Shown here one piece after another: positions 48,670 through 59,119 of a stretch of DNA of 64,000 nt. A program made the translations under genes and the position numbers. The DNA is taken from the NCBI GenBank assembly GCA_023053545.1, contig JAKZAN010000003.1:467501-531500 (forward strand). Reading direction: 5' to 3'. A model generated the notes under the pieces. The model ran no database searches, had not been told where the DNA came from, and saw only the letters and a list, made by a program, of their open reading frames with translations. The number at the start of each line of letters is the position of its first letter. The first letter of the stretch is position 1. This stretch comes from Lepidurus packardi. Lineage: Eukaryota > Arthropoda > Branchiopoda > Notostraca > Triopsidae.

Positions 48670-50700
48670 TTAAGTTTTTTGGTCTATTTGTCGTTCTATG
48701 TCATCTACTTTTCGTTTGGCCGCCTTCAATTCGTCTTCCAAAAATTGTTTCAGTTGGTCTTGTCTCATCTTTAGGACTTCAATTTCCATAATCAATTCCG
48801 TGATTCGGGTGGTCATTGGGTGGTGTTCTAAGTCAGCAGCAACGGGGTTGCTCGTTCTGGTAGCTTTCCAAATAAGGTACCCGCCTATGATCATGCCTGT
48901 GGTCAAGCTTAAACAAATGGCAGTCCCAATGATCATTATCGTCTCTATTCGGCCATTAAATTGATGTTCTATCTCGCTTTTGTCGTCCAAAAAGAGCGTA
49001 GTCTGCTTTGTTAGGGCCATCTGCATCTTCCTAGAAGGGATCTCCCAGTCTTCATGTTGGTCCACGTTCTTCAATAAGTTCTTGACTTCGGGGAACAGCG
49101 AGTGGTCGAACGGGGTTAAGTTAGTCATTAAGAAAAAATGGGTCAATGAGATTAGGGTAATATTTGGGGTGTTGGCGGAAAGAGTGGATTGTCCGGTAAA
49201 ACTTGCGGGAATTGTAAAAGTTGGAGCTTGCAGTGAGCATTTCGGCGGCAACGTAAGTAATCCAACACCGTCTAGTTCGACTTTTCTTTCGGCAATTCGC
49301 ATACTGATGTTTGAAAATTGCCATAACAAATTAGTCTGAAAACAGATTGGAGAGGAGTACAACCACTTTTTGTCTCCTATCGGTTTTAGGAAAATTCGGC
49401 TCCGACGAATAATATTAATTTCACGAAATTTGTTAATGGCTATGTTGTCGGCTAAGAAAAGCGAGATTGAGCACGAGTTACTGGATGCTTGGAGGATGAT
49501 CGGATTTTGAGCTAAACACCAACGTTTGTCAAGACGTAAACAGGACGTTAAATCGGTTTGTTCAAATTCCATAAAGTTTTTGCGATCGAAGGAAACGGCT
49601 AAATAGTTGACAGTGGTTTTGAGGAGGGAGTAAGTGTTTGTGTCCGGAATTGGGGTTGTAAATGGGGTTAGTCGGAAAAGTTCAAATTCAGAGAAATGAG
49701 GGCTGATCGGAATTTCAATGAAAAGTCGTAAGCCGTTGCTTGTGGAAATAGTTTTGATCCCTGCTGAGCTATACAGTGTCCAGAAATTAGTGGTTTTAGA
49801 GTTTGTCATTATGGTCCAACCTGTAGGTAATCTGTTCTCTATTTCTTCAAGTATTGGGATTAATTTTATGGGAGGTATCAATTGTTTGTGTAGTCTTCCA
49901 GTTGCGATAAGTGTTAGATCGTCATTTAGATACTGGAGTAGATTATTTGCGAATTTTAAATTGATCTGGATTTCGGCATTAGCGGTGGTTAATTTTAATA
50001 TGTTTTCGAGTGAATGGTCTGTTTCCTTGTGATATTGATCTATTGTTGTGCTGATGATTTTAATAGCTTCCGTAATATTTTTTATGGTGTTTTTGTTTCG
50101 GAGGGCCTCTTCATGGGTGGTTTGAATGAGAGATGCTTGTAAATCTTGAATGTGAGCGATGCTAGTCAATTTTTTCGTCATTTGATTTGCCTGCTCATTG
50201 ATAGCCTGAAGATCGTCGTCACCGGCGGTACCAAAAAGGAAATGGAGTACTTTGCTTGCACCGGGAATTAATACGAAACGTTTATCGCGTTTGTTGGTCG
50301 TAATAGTTTGCCGGATGTTTTGAAGTTTGTTTTTCATCTCTTGTAGATCTCTAAGGAACAGGTTGTTTTCTCTTGTAACTGTCATATTAAGAAGGGCGGT
50401 TAGACTTTGGGCTTGCAGATTTTTTATGTTCGAAATGTGAACGGTTTGAGTTTTCCCTAGAATGGAGATTTCGTGGATATCGGTAATGTTGAATTCAACG
50501 GGGAATGGCGTGAATGTATGCAAGTACTGGTCAAGGTGTTCGATAATTTGGTCGTAAGTTGTTAGATCGACGTCAGCTACGAGTGTCCATTTTGAGCTGG
50601 TTATGGTCAACTGATCTTCATATCGGATTAAACTTCCCAACGAAAGGCGGTAATGGTCTTGATTAAATTGAACATCAAGTGGAAAGCAACATAAAGCCAT
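48670..50700 (-). CDS. Envelope glycoprotein, baculovirus F-like (errantivirus type)
   Basis: 676 codons, uninterrupted. A furin-type site RDKR is near residue 138, followed by FVLIPGASKVLHFLFGTAGD, the fusion-peptide region of the F family, then long heptad-like helices. A membrane segment (IMIIGTAICLSLTTGMIIGG) is near residue 590 with a coiled-coil-like cytoplasmic tail. In sense direction the frame is open upstream to 50742 and adds a hydrophobic stretch after an acceptor-like TTCATTTATAG, so the true signal peptide probably comes from a spliced env mRNA. It begins just after the pol stop. Confidence 0.9.
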   Translation of the reverse strand: MALCCFPLDVQFNQDHYRLSLGSLIRYEDQLTITSSKWTLVADVDLTTYDQIIEHLDQYLHTFTPFPVEFNITDIHEISILGKTQTVHISNIKNLQAQSLTALLNMTVTRENNLFLRDLQEMKNKLQNIRQTITTNKRDKRFVLIPGASKVLHFLFGTAGDDDLQAINEQANQMTKKLTSIAHIQDLQASLIQTTHEEALRNKNTIKNITEAIKIISTTIDQYHKETDHSLENILKLTTANAEIQINLKFANNLLQYLNDDLTLIATGRLHKQLIPPIKLIPILEEIENRLPTGWTIMTNSKTTNFWTLYSSAGIKTISTSNGLRLFIEIPISPHFSEFELFRLTPFTTPIPDTNTYSLLKTTVNYLAVSFDRKNFMEFEQTDLTSCLRLDKRWCLAQNPIILQASSNSCSISLFLADNIAINKFREINIIRRSRIFLKPIGDKKWLYSSPICFQTNLLWQFSNISMRIAERKVELDGVGLLTLPPKCSLQAPTFTIPASFTGQSTLSANTPNITLISLTHFFLMTNLTPFDHSLFPEVKNLLKNVDQHEDWEIPSRKMQMALTKQTTLFLDDKSEIEHQFNGRIETIMIIGTAICLSLTTGMIIGGYLIWKATRTSNPVAADLEHHPMTTRITELIMEIEVLKMRQDQLKQFLEDELKAAKRKVDDIERQIDQKT

Positions 50701-50742
50701 CAGGGTAACAACTGTTCCGAAGATTGGACCTATAAATGAATT

Positions 50743-53700
50743 CTACTTGAATACTTGATCGGCGAAGCGGACAGGCGGTTTGGATTGTCTACCAGAGCGG
50801 GTAGTTTGGGTAGGTTGTTGGAATTGTAAAGTAGGGGGTTGGAGGATACTGCGTAGGGGAGGTTGATCATTAACGGATAGAGATCGTGGTCGGACGGAGA
50901 GTGGAGATTCGTTAGGAGTGCGATGGTCTTCTGGTGTGCTATGTGTACGGGGTCGAAAAGTTGCATCATCGCCAAAGGCGGGGGAGTCATATGATGATGA
51001 ACTTGTATTTGTTGTGCTGGTATCGGTGGATGAGCTTGAATTGTTTGGGCAAACGGGACTTCGATGATCTAACCAAGTTTGTTCATGGGGTGGTCCTGGA
51101 GTGCTTGAATCACGATTAGGAGCTGGCATCTGCAAATATTCGGAGTCTTCGGAGTTGTTAAGAATGTTCGGAGAGTTAGGTGAATGAGTTTCTCCGGTAG
51201 TTTCTTGGTTACTGTTTGGGGTTGTGGGCGGAGATAGTGTTGTGGCAAGGGAATGTGGATGTAGGTGTTGGTGGGTAGGATGAAGTAGGGTAGTAGGTAA
51301 GGTGCTGGCATTGTTCCAAGGAAGTTCGGATGGTTTTGCTGGCTGTGGTTGAGGTGGTCCGGTAATAAGTTCGGTAAGGGTCTTAAGTAAACCTGCCAGT
51401 TGCTTTTGGGTTTGCTCGACGGTAAGGGGTATAGAAGGGATTTTCGGATCAGGCAATTTTTCAATACTGGACTCTGTTAATGGGGTGTCACCAGCGAACA
51501 TTTGTTCGACGTAGTGTTTTAGTCTGTTTACATTCACATTTTCGTCTTTTAAAGTTTTCGAGTCTTGAATTAAAAGGGTTTGATCTCCTGTTTTCTTGAT
51601 AATTCTGTACGGTCCCATCCATGAGTTGAGCGCTAGTTTGGGGGATTCTCCAACCTTCAGGGCAGTATTGCATTTGAGGACCTTGTCGCCAATCTCAAAG
51701 GTAACGGGTCTCATTCGTCGATCGTAATATTCTTTTTGGTCTTCGTGAGCGGAAAGCAGTCGTTCTCGGACATATGTGAACGCCTGGTGCAACCTTTGAA
51801 CTAGTTCAGCTTTGTAGTCTTCAGTTACAGCATAATTTGGGCGACGGGGGGCAAGAAAGGCATTGACGTCGATATTGGGATCTCGGCCGTGTAATAGGAA
51901 AAAAGGGGTTTCGTCGGTGCTAGGGTGAATGTCTGTTCGGTAGGAAAACAAGACAAAATTGATTTGCTCATTCCAATTTCCTTGGCTTCCCTCACAAAAT
52001 TTCGCCATACCGTCCATCAATACTCGGTGATGTCGTTCGACCATTCCGTTGCATTTTGGATTATAGGCTGTGGTGTTCGTTTTAGTGATCTTGAGGTACT
52101 CGCAAATTTCTTTAACGAGTTTAGAGAGGAAGTTAGTCCCACGGTCAGATAGGAGTTCAAAAGGGATACCGTGTCTACAAATTATGTGTTCTACGAAAAT
52201 TCGAGCTACGGTTCTTGCATCTTGGGTTGGAATTGGGAAAGCTTCGGGCCATTTTGTGAACTGGTCGACAAAGACGAGGAGATATCGGTTGCCATCCATT
52301 GTAGGGGGAAAATGACCTAGAATGTCGACAGCAAGGCGATGGAATGGACCTTGAACGGGAGGTAAGGTACCTAGGAGTGCGTTTTTCTGCAAACTAGCGG
52401 GTTTTCTTCGAGCACAGAGTAGACAAGTCTGGCAATGTCTTTTAACGTCATTGAACATAGTCTTCCAGAAAAATCGGCTGCGAACACGATTAAATGTTTT
52501 AAAATATCCTAAGTGTCCGGCTAAAAGGTGATCATGATTCGTGGTTAAGACATCTCGTATTAGGACCTTTGGGACGACAATTTGGTTAATGACCTCATCT
52601 CGTGGGGCTTTTATCCGGGGTAGAGACAGGTGATAGAGCAAACCGTTATTTTCGTCGACGAAATAATTTTCAATTTCAAATAGCCAGGGGGGTCTACGAT
52701 CGTTTTCGGGGATTTTTCCAGTGGTAAGGTAATCATAGAGGGGTCTGCAGTATGAGTCTTCATATTGAAGTTTTCGGAGTTGTTCTTCTGTAATGTTTAG
52801 GATGTTGACTGGTTGGTCGGTTTGGACTGTACTAATAGTACTTGTTTCAGTAGTTCGGTCGGGGGTTATGGGGATACGTGAGAGGGCGTCAGCGTTTTTG
52901 TTAACTCTGCCAGGTCGATACTGGACATCATAATCATATTCGGCTAATGTGAGAGACCAACGAACTAATCGGGAAGAAGAATCCTTAACGGACATTAGCC
53001 AGCGGAGAGAATGGTGATCAGTAAAGACGGTAAAGTGTCGTCCGTACAGGTAGGTTCTAAAATGTTTAATGGCCCAGACTACGGCTAAAGCTTCCTTTTC
53101 TGTTGTACTGTAATTTTTCTCGGCTTTCGACAGGGTTCGACTAGCGTAAGCGATGGCGACTTCTTTAGAATCTTGTGTTTGGGCAAGAGCGAAATCGGAA
53201 GCGTCGGTATGTAAGAAAAATGGCGAGTCGAAATTAGGGTAAGCCAAAATAGGCCAAAGCATAAGTTTGCCTTTAAGGAGGACATAGGCTTCGTCTTGCT
53301 CAGGTTCCCAACAAAAGGGAATGTTCTTAACCGTTAATTTGGACAATGGATGCGCAATTTTCGAAAAATTGTTAATAAATCGACGGTAATAGCCAACTAA
53401 ACCCAGAAAGGATTGGACTTCCTTGACGGTGGTCGGTGTAGGGTAGTTATAGATTGCGGATACTTTGTCGGGGTCGGGTTCAATACCTTGGGCGGAAACG
53501 ATGTGTCCAAGATACTTGATTCGTTCTTTAAAAAACTCACATTTGGACGGTTTTAGTCTAAGGCCGGCTTCTCGGAGTCGTTGGAAGACTAGGTCTATGC
53601 GGTTCAAATGATCTTCAAAAGTTTTGCTGAAAACAATGATGTCATCAATATATGCTAGACATATTTTGTTCACTAGACCTTTTAGGACGTTGTTCATCAG

Positions 53701-54159
53701 GCGTTGAAATGTCGCAGGGGCATTGCATAAGCCAAAGGGCATTTGGTTAAATTGGTAATGGCCATAGGGGGAAGAGAAAGCGGTTTTTTCGCTGTCAACC
53801 GGGTCTATTTCGATCTGCCAAAATCCATTGACAAGGTCAAAAAGGGAAAAGTATTTAGATTCGGCTAAATGGTTTAGAGACTCGTGGATGTTGGGCATGG
53901 GGTATTGGTCTTTTCGGGTCACGGCGTTAAGTTTACGAAAGTCGATTACTAATCGTTTGGATCCGTCTTTCTTGTCTACTAAAAGAACTGGTGATCCCCA
54001 GGGGGAGTTAGATTCAGAGATCACGCCTGCTTCTAGCATTGCCTTGATTTTGTCTTCCATGGTTGTCTGAAGGGATTCGGGTACTCGGTATGGTCTTTGG
54101 TGGATAGGAGGATGTCCTTGGACGTCAATCGTATGCTGGACTTCGTTTGTTCGACCCAT
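50743..54159 (-). CDS. Gypsy Pol: reverse transcriptase, RNase H, integrase
   Basis: 1138 codons in one frame. Reverse transcriptase with LVIDFRKLNAVTRKDQYPMP, LFDLVNGFWQIEID and YIDDIIVFSKT (about residues 60-190); RNase H with LHTDASDFALAQ and TDHHSLRWL; HHCC zinc domain (HLLAGHLGYFKT..CLLCARRK); integrase with VDILGHFP, LLSDRGTNF and NGMVERHHRVLMDGM; a Pro/Ser-rich C-terminal extension of about 250 residues. The RT frame is open a little upstream of 54159, beyond a one-base shift from the protease part. The catalytic part is intact. Confidence 0.92.
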   Translation of the reverse strand: MGRTNEVQHTIDVQGHPPIHQRPYRVPESLQTTMEDKIKAMLEAGVISESNSPWGSPVLLVDKKDGSKRLVIDFRKLNAVTRKDQYPMPNIHESLNHLAESKYFSLFDLVNGFWQIEIDPVDSEKTAFSSPYGHYQFNQMPFGLCNAPATFQRLMNNVLKGLVNKICLAYIDDIIVFSKTFEDHLNRIDLVFQRLREAGLRLKPSKCEFFKERIKYLGHIVSAQGIEPDPDKVSAIYNYPTPTTVKEVQSFLGLVGYYRRFINNFSKIAHPLSKLTVKNIPFCWEPEQDEAYVLLKGKLMLWPILAYPNFDSPFFLHTDASDFALAQTQDSKEVAIAYASRTLSKAEKNYSTTEKEALAVVWAIKHFRTYLYGRHFTVFTDHHSLRWLMSVKDSSSRLVRWSLTLAEYDYDVQYRPGRVNKNADALSRIPITPDRTTETSTISTVQTDQPVNILNITEEQLRKLQYEDSYCRPLYDYLTTGKIPENDRRPPWLFEIENYFVDENNGLLYHLSLPRIKAPRDEVINQIVVPKVLIRDVLTTNHDHLLAGHLGYFKTFNRVRSRFFWKTMFNDVKRHCQTCLLCARRKPASLQKNALLGTLPPVQGPFHRLAVDILGHFPPTMDGNRYLLVFVDQFTKWPEAFPIPTQDARTVARIFVEHIICRHGIPFELLSDRGTNFLSKLVKEICEYLKITKTNTTAYNPKCNGMVERHHRVLMDGMAKFCEGSQGNWNEQINFVLFSYRTDIHPSTDETPFFLLHGRDPNIDVNAFLAPRRPNYAVTEDYKAELVQRLHQAFTYVRERLLSAHEDQKEYYDRRMRPVTFEIGDKVLKCNTALKVGESPKLALNSWMGPYRIIKKTGDQTLLIQDSKTLKDENVNVNRLKHYVEQMFAGDTPLTESSIEKLPDPKIPSIPLTVEQTQKQLAGLLKTLTELITGPPQPQPAKPSELPWNNASTLPTTLLHPTHQHLHPHSLATTLSPPTTPNSNQETTGETHSPNSPNILNNSEDSEYLQMPAPNRDSSTPGPPHEQTWLDHRSPVCPNNSSSSTDTSTTNTSSSSYDSPAFGDDATFRPRTHSTPEDHRTPNESPLSVRPRSLSVNDQPPLRSILQPPTLQFQQPTQTTRSGRQSKPPVRFADQVFK

Positions 54160-54197
54160 ATCTATATCGGATTTTGCAAAGATGTCAGCGTTTTGCT

Positions 54198-55220
54198 CTA
54201 ATAGGTAGTGCCAATGTTGAATTTTTGTTCGTCAAGTTTGGTGGGCTGGGGCTGTGCTAGCAGGAGATCCTCAGTACGATATTCGATATTGACGGAATTC
54301 ACCGAAATGGGACTGGGATTAGGAATAACGTCGAAGTCTAAAAGAATAACGAATTCTTTGGAGGAAAGACGGACGGTCTCGGAAGACATGTTCGAAATTA
54401 CGATGGGAATAACAGAGCTTCCGTCAGTGGTGACAATTACTGGCTCGACATAAATGTACGAGCGGTAAAGTTCAGCTGGTTCTACAATACCAGTTCGGCC
54501 AAATCGCGGTAGGAAATTGGTTGGGTTTTCGACATTTTTGGGAGTATCAATTTGACCTTGTACAATTCTACTGGTGCCGGGAAACACGACTACATCCTTT
54601 TGAAGGAAGATTCGGTGGCTTGGGAGTTGGGATATTTGTTTATTTTCGGCGAGAAAAGGAGCAAATTCATCTTCTGGTTCTACGGTTTGGACAAGTTCTT
54701 TAACAGGATTGTTGGTTGGTCGAGGGCTTGGTAAAATCGGGGTGGGAGAGCAGGTATTTGGTTCCACTATGGTTTTCGGTAAAGGATCGGTTTGGTGACC
54801 AGGATTGGAAGCGTCTGGGCTACTCACAGGAGGAAAATAGACCATTTGATCTTTGCCGTCTATAACTAGGCCATGCTTGCAGATAAAGTCTATGCCAAGC
54901 ACAAGGTCATAGTTGATTTGTGAGCTAACAACGAATTGGTGGGCATATTGGCGGCCTAAAATGGAGATTTCAGTTTCTTAAACTCCGCCAGTTTTGAGTT
55001 CGTCATTGCTGATCGAGAATAATCTAACATCGGCTGAAATGGTCTGAAGGGAATGACCGGACTGTTGAAGGGCTAAAAAGACGTTCTCGTTCAATAGGGA
55101 AAGTCCTGCTCCGCTGTCGACGAGAGCGGTAAGCAACAAATTACCTACGACTACTGGTACTACTGGGGTTTTGTAGCCAGTGGAAATTTCTGCGATGATA
55201 TCATTGTAAATTGGGGTTGG
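54198..55220 (-). pseudogene. Provirus protease and pol linker, interrupted
   Basis: The aspartic protease motif ALVDSGAGLSLL lies near 55105-55140. A TAA at about 54979 stops this frame in the protease, and the continuation (LGIDFICKHGLVIDG, 54198-54902) ends at 54198 in a frame different from the reverse transcriptase. A TGA at about 55217 also separates it from gag. Either several mutations have hit this part or recoding is used; three separate breaks favour mutation. Confidence 0.7.
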
Positions 55221-55329
55221 TCAACTGATTGGGGTTTGAAGTTTGGGTCAGTAGTACTGGTCGGGGTGTTTCCATTTAACGTTTGAGGATACTTTTTCCT
55301 TTCCCACCGACCCTCTCTGGTGGTTCGTC

Positions 55330-56544
55330 CTAGTTTTTTGGCCTGTTTCCAAATAGGATCTCTTCCATAGCGCGTTGTTGATCAATTGTGGGGAGGGGGT
55401 ATGGAGGCTGGAAACCCCATTTGTGGGCTAACTGCTGGGCTAATTTTGGGCAGTATTTGACAATATGGCCTTCTTCTCTGCAAAAATGACAGATCGGTTG
55501 GTCTTCTTGTGTTCGGCGGCTTTGATGATCAGGGTTATAGGAGTTAGAGTTCCGGTTGGTCGTAGGTTTATAAGGATAGGGTTGTGCGTTATAGCGAGCA
55601 CCCTCGAACTGCATTGGTTGACGTCGATCTGCAAAAGGGGGACGGGGAACGTTCATCTGCATCAAGGGTTGTATGGGTGTTCCTCTATTATTTCCGGGCG
55701 GTTTTGAGTAGGTGGGCTGTGGGTTGGAAGGGTAGTTGTTCGACGGGATTGGATCTCGATATCGTACATCCGAACTGTTGTGGGGGAGATTTACAGCAGC
55801 GGCGTGGGTTGGGGTTTGCTGTTGAGCTTTTACTAGTTGTTCTATTTGTAAAGTAAGTTGGGCTAGTTTGGCTTCTAATCCATGATAGTCTGCGCTAGTA
55901 CTGGCGAGTGCAGCTTCTTCCACTCGAGCCGCCTGAACGAGTTCATCAAATGTCGCCTCGTTTCCGACGGTCCTAAGCACTGCCCTGCGGAGATCTGCGG
56001 TAATTCCTTTTAGGAACGTTTGCGCCCTCATTCCGTCTAATGCGGCTTGTGCACCGTCATAATTTGCAGTGGACTGGGCATACAGGTGGGGGAACAATTC
56101 GACGGATTCTACAAGAAGTCTCTGAGCAAAGTCGGCAATAGTCTCATTGGGCTGTTGGGTGGGTGGTGGTCTATAGGCTTCTTCATGTAACTTTCCGAAA
56201 CGCTTCAAAAAAGCCTCTTTGAACTTTGGAAATTCAGTTTGTACTTCCAGGGTTAGGAGTTCATAGTACTCTAGCGCTATTCCGTCGAGTCGGGTTGGTA
56301 TGGCCCGCAATATTCTTTCTTCGTCCCCCGCGTAGGCGACGAGGAGGATCGACAATTTTTTTAGCCAGTTCTTTATTCTAGAATCGCCGGTATATATAGG
56401 AAGTTGGTTCAAAATGGTTTGCACGGACTCATTGGTGGGAGTTGTTGGTCTAGTCGTGGGTTGGGTTGAAATAGTTGGGTCGCTTATCGGTTGTCCCAGG
56501 AAGGTCATCGAGCGTGGACGTGTAGCAGGAGTGGTCGTATTCAT
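55330..56544 (-). CDS. Provirus Gag
   Basis: 404 codons. A Thr/Pro-rich N-terminus is followed by a retrotransposon gag capsid domain (IKNWLKKLSILLVAYAGDEE, FKEAFLKRFGKL, ETIADFAQRLL), a Gln/Pro-rich linker and a CCHC knuckle CHFCREEGHIVKYCP near residue 357. Length fits errantivirus Gag. The 290-bp leader upstream carries the primer binding site. Intact. Confidence 0.88.
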   Translation of the reverse strand: MNTTTPATRPRSMTFLGQPISDPTISTQPTTRPTTPTNESVQTILNQLPIYTGDSRIKNWLKKLSILLVAYAGDEERILRAIPTRLDGIALEYYELLTLEVQTEFPKFKEAFLKRFGKLHEEAYRPPPTQQPNETIADFAQRLLVESVELFPHLYAQSTANYDGAQAALDGMRAQTFLKGITADLRRAVLRTVGNEATFDELVQAARVEEAALASTSADYHGLEAKLAQLTLQIEQLVKAQQQTPTHAAAVNLPHNSSDVRYRDPIPSNNYPSNPQPTYSKPPGNNRGTPIQPLMQMNVPRPPFADRRQPMQFEGARYNAQPYPYKPTTNRNSNSYNPDHQSRRTQEDQPICHFCREEGHIVKYCPKLAQQLAHKWGFQPPYPLPTIDQQRAMEEILFGNRPKN

Positions 56545-56830
56545 GGTTGTGGTCGTAGAGGTCGTAGTGGTCGTGGTGTTCTGGAGCGAGGTGGTGGGTG
56601 GTTAGAGAAAAATAGGATTAATAGGGGGTGTTACAGTACCTGTTCCACCTACGGGTGGTGGAGGAGTTGGCGTCATCTTAGGCACAATGGATTCGTACAA
56701 AACTAAACTTTTTTAAACTTCGGTGGAACTGTGGCACGTTGGGCTATTTGAATAATTTGAACGATTTTGAACTAGGTGTGACACTTGCACTAATTGGAAA
56801 CTTATTTGAACTGCCGGTATTTTAACGCGA

Positions 56831-56848
56831 ATCCCACTTCTGACACCA
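56831..56848 (-). promoter_or_regulatory. Primer binding site, tRNA-Leu type
   Basis: In sense direction TGGTGTCAGAAGTGGGAT starts 3 nt after the 5' LTR. It is complementary to the TTCGAATCCCACTTCTGACA-CCA end of animal tRNA-Leu, as I know that family. Confidence 0.8.
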
Positions 56849-56851
56849 AAT

Positions 56852-57385
56852 TGTAGGAAACTGTTTTGGGCGATTAAATTGTTTTGAGCGGTTGGGCGGA
56901 AGGCTGTGAGTTCTTTTTTCGCTCAACGGTAAAATCCCGTACAACTTTATTCAATATTTTCGTCGGTACAAGTCGTGTCACTAAGTCAATAATTCACTAG
57001 GTCGTCCATATGTCACAAACGTTTTAACAAGATTGAAAACTATAACTTATACTAACTGGGCAGAGAGAAAAAGGGAGCGTAACAGATAGCGAGAGACTGA
57101 GAGCGACTGAGCCCCCCCCCCTCTCTAGCGGGGGAGAACAAGCGTTTATATACATGTTTGGCGTGGAATCTGCTGAATGGGCTAAATTATAAACAGAGGG
57201 AATGTTCGGGCAAAAAAAAACAGATGGACCGGATGCGTGAGAAGGAAATTAGCTAGTGATCTGACGCTCGGCATCCTGGATATGAGCTGAGAATTATAAG
57301 TCGGCGAAATATTGTCAAAATGTGGTCAGCGAAATGTGGTCTTGCTTAGTCATCGGAATTAAGTTTAAAATGATCGTTCTCCACA
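56852..57385 (-). repeat. 5' LTR of the provirus
   Basis: 534 bp, uninterrupted. Contains a C-rich tract (57110-57121) and a TATATA-like motif near 57148. Reference for locating the insertion in the other LTR. Confidence 0.94.
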
Positions 57386-57389
57386 CTTT

Positions 57390-58093
57390 TTTTTAGATTC
57401 CATTGGATTTGTAAATAATAAATTCTGCGATTTCCAAGGAACAGTGACAAAACTTACTTGAAATAATGTGACATACCTTGTTAATTTGATACATCCAAAT
57501 CGTAGGATTTGGGCTTGGCTTCCAGCAGATTTACCCAAACGTTTTATGGTAACTTATACTTATTGTCACTTATTATCAAGTAACTTATTATCAGCCTTTT
57601 GGCATAGATACCATGCCAGTCGACCATCAAACAAATCTGCTGGCCTGAAAACCGATTTTCCATCAGTCAATCGCTTGGTAAACTTGCTAAGTATTATTTA
57701 ACAAATTTTACAATATAAAATAAGGCGAGCTTCTAGTGACTACAAGGTTAGTACCTTCTACTCAATACCTTGGTTAATACCTCTAGCAGCTCGTATATTA
57801 GAACTTTGAAATTGCTCTATAGCCATTCCTTCAAGAACAAAACCAAGCAGCCTTTGGAATCCCTGGCTACTGTTGATGCAATCCAAGAAGAAGCAGACGC
57901 TAGAGAGAAAGCCTTAGGTACTCATTTTCTAGTTTTCAACTGCTTATCCTCAACCCTTACCTCGCACCCTGTAAACCATAAGCTTTTATAATCCAACATT
58001 GCATGCCAGACCTCACTTTAGCCACTCCTTTGCTTGCAGCTGGCGTGAATATCGGCCTCTTAGCCTTCCCACGCCTCACGATAAGTTCCAAAG
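57390..58093 (+). other. Unassigned; one exon-like stretch
   Basis: 57825-57917 is open and coding-like (KTKQPLESLATVDAIQEEAD) and ends at a GGTACT donor-like site. The remaining sequence is AT-rich with no supported gene. Confidence 0.3.
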
Positions 58094-58644
58094 GTGCTTA
58101 AAACATTAAATAGGCAAAAAGTTCAACCTTCTCTTTTGGCGCATCTAGGGAAAGAAGACCCTGCTCAAGGTAGCCACGCCTCTTCCAGTTCGGACGGTGC
58201 AGGTTCCACTGGTTCCTCAGAAGTAAGTCATCATTCATTAGGAAAAGCTTTCAAGCTCCTTTTTAATTCTCATTTTTTACAGAGTGGTGACGCTGTAACC
58301 AAGTTTTTGGACCCATCCGTTGAAAGTGTGCTGCTGATGCGACAGCGAGTCATTTAGTTCGCCGTAAAGGCGAGAATCTGCAAGTCTTTGTCGAACGTTT
58401 ACTTGATTCATTAAAAAACTTCTGGGACCAATGCATGGTTGTTCCATATGCTCATAGTTTGTTTGGACCCATGAAATACGAGGAGTGGAGTGAAAATTGG
58501 ATTGACTTGCATGATATGGAAGTGGTCAAATTCCAGAGTCCTTGCGCGGCTCATAAGGAAATCTTTCACCCTCCACCCTTGTTACCGAACTACAGGGCCA
58601 ATTACATGACAAGTAATCCGTCGTTTTTATCAACTTATTATTAA
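58094..58644 (+). pseudogene. Exon-like fragments of an unrecognised gene
   Basis: 58094-58222 is open (Ser/Gly-rich end GSHASSSSDGAGSTGSSE) and ends at a donor GTAAGT; a 60-nt interval with acceptor TTTTTTACAG leads to 58283. From about 58335 a different frame is open to 58644 (SHLVRRKGENLQVFVERLL; WSENWIDLHDMEVVKFQ), so a frameshift or another splice is needed. No domain recognised. Intron size fits those in this window. It could be a host gene relic or part of an unknown element. Confidence 0.35.
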
Positions 58645-58897
58645 TTTGGAATCTCTAAGGTTCACTACCAGTACATAAAGAAATGGCTTGAGTTAAACCT
58701 TTTGCTAAATTCCCCTTTTTACATGTAGTTGGTAATCAGTTTATTTCGTAGTTGGCTAATCGTTAGTTAATTGAGTTATTTAAAAATTAGTTCTCTACAA
58801 TGAATTTTTTGAAATTTAATTTGAAATTAAAAATTAAATCCTCCCGTTCCCATCAATTTTAGAGAGCGCAGTTAAATTTAACAGTTAATTATCATTA

Positions 58898-59119
58898 TTG
58901 AATATGTGTGTTAGAAAAAGGGAAATATTTCAAAACAAACTAGTTCTCTTTGAACCGTTAATGCCCAAAACCTCTCATAATGGCGCTCGGGTCGTATTGC
59001 GCAAGTGGAACGCAGCTGTGGGTAGGTGGCATCCCCTAAGGAAGCCTCTCCTGGTGGCGTTTAGCGTGTTTTGTCAGAATAAGTGGCTTAAGAAGTGGTA
59101 CTTTTATGAAGGTTTAGAG
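58898..59119 (+). pseudogene. Exon-like fragment of an unrecognised gene
   Basis: The frame is rich in Trp, Arg and Lys (ARVVLRKWNAAVGRWHPLRK, CQNKWLKKWYFYEGLE) and ends at a good donor, GAG then GTAAGA. A later segment (59251-59390) after CCCCACAG is also open (FPKQTFVFTGQFENFPQ) but the phases do not join. Likely the same unknown gene as 58094-58644, decayed. Confidence 0.3.

Larger units (their letters stand above)
44608..57385 (-). mobile_element. Env-bearing Ty3/gypsy provirus (errantivirus-like)
   Basis: LTRs of about 534-538 bp run TGTGGAGAACG..TTTCCTACA in sense direction. The flanks CTTT (44604-44607 and 57386-57389) are a 4-bp target duplication. Gag, protease, pol and a baculovirus F-like env lie in order on the minus strand. 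The LTRs differ mainly in homopolymer length, so the insertion is young. The left LTR was later split by the element 44805-48261. Confidence 0.93.
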
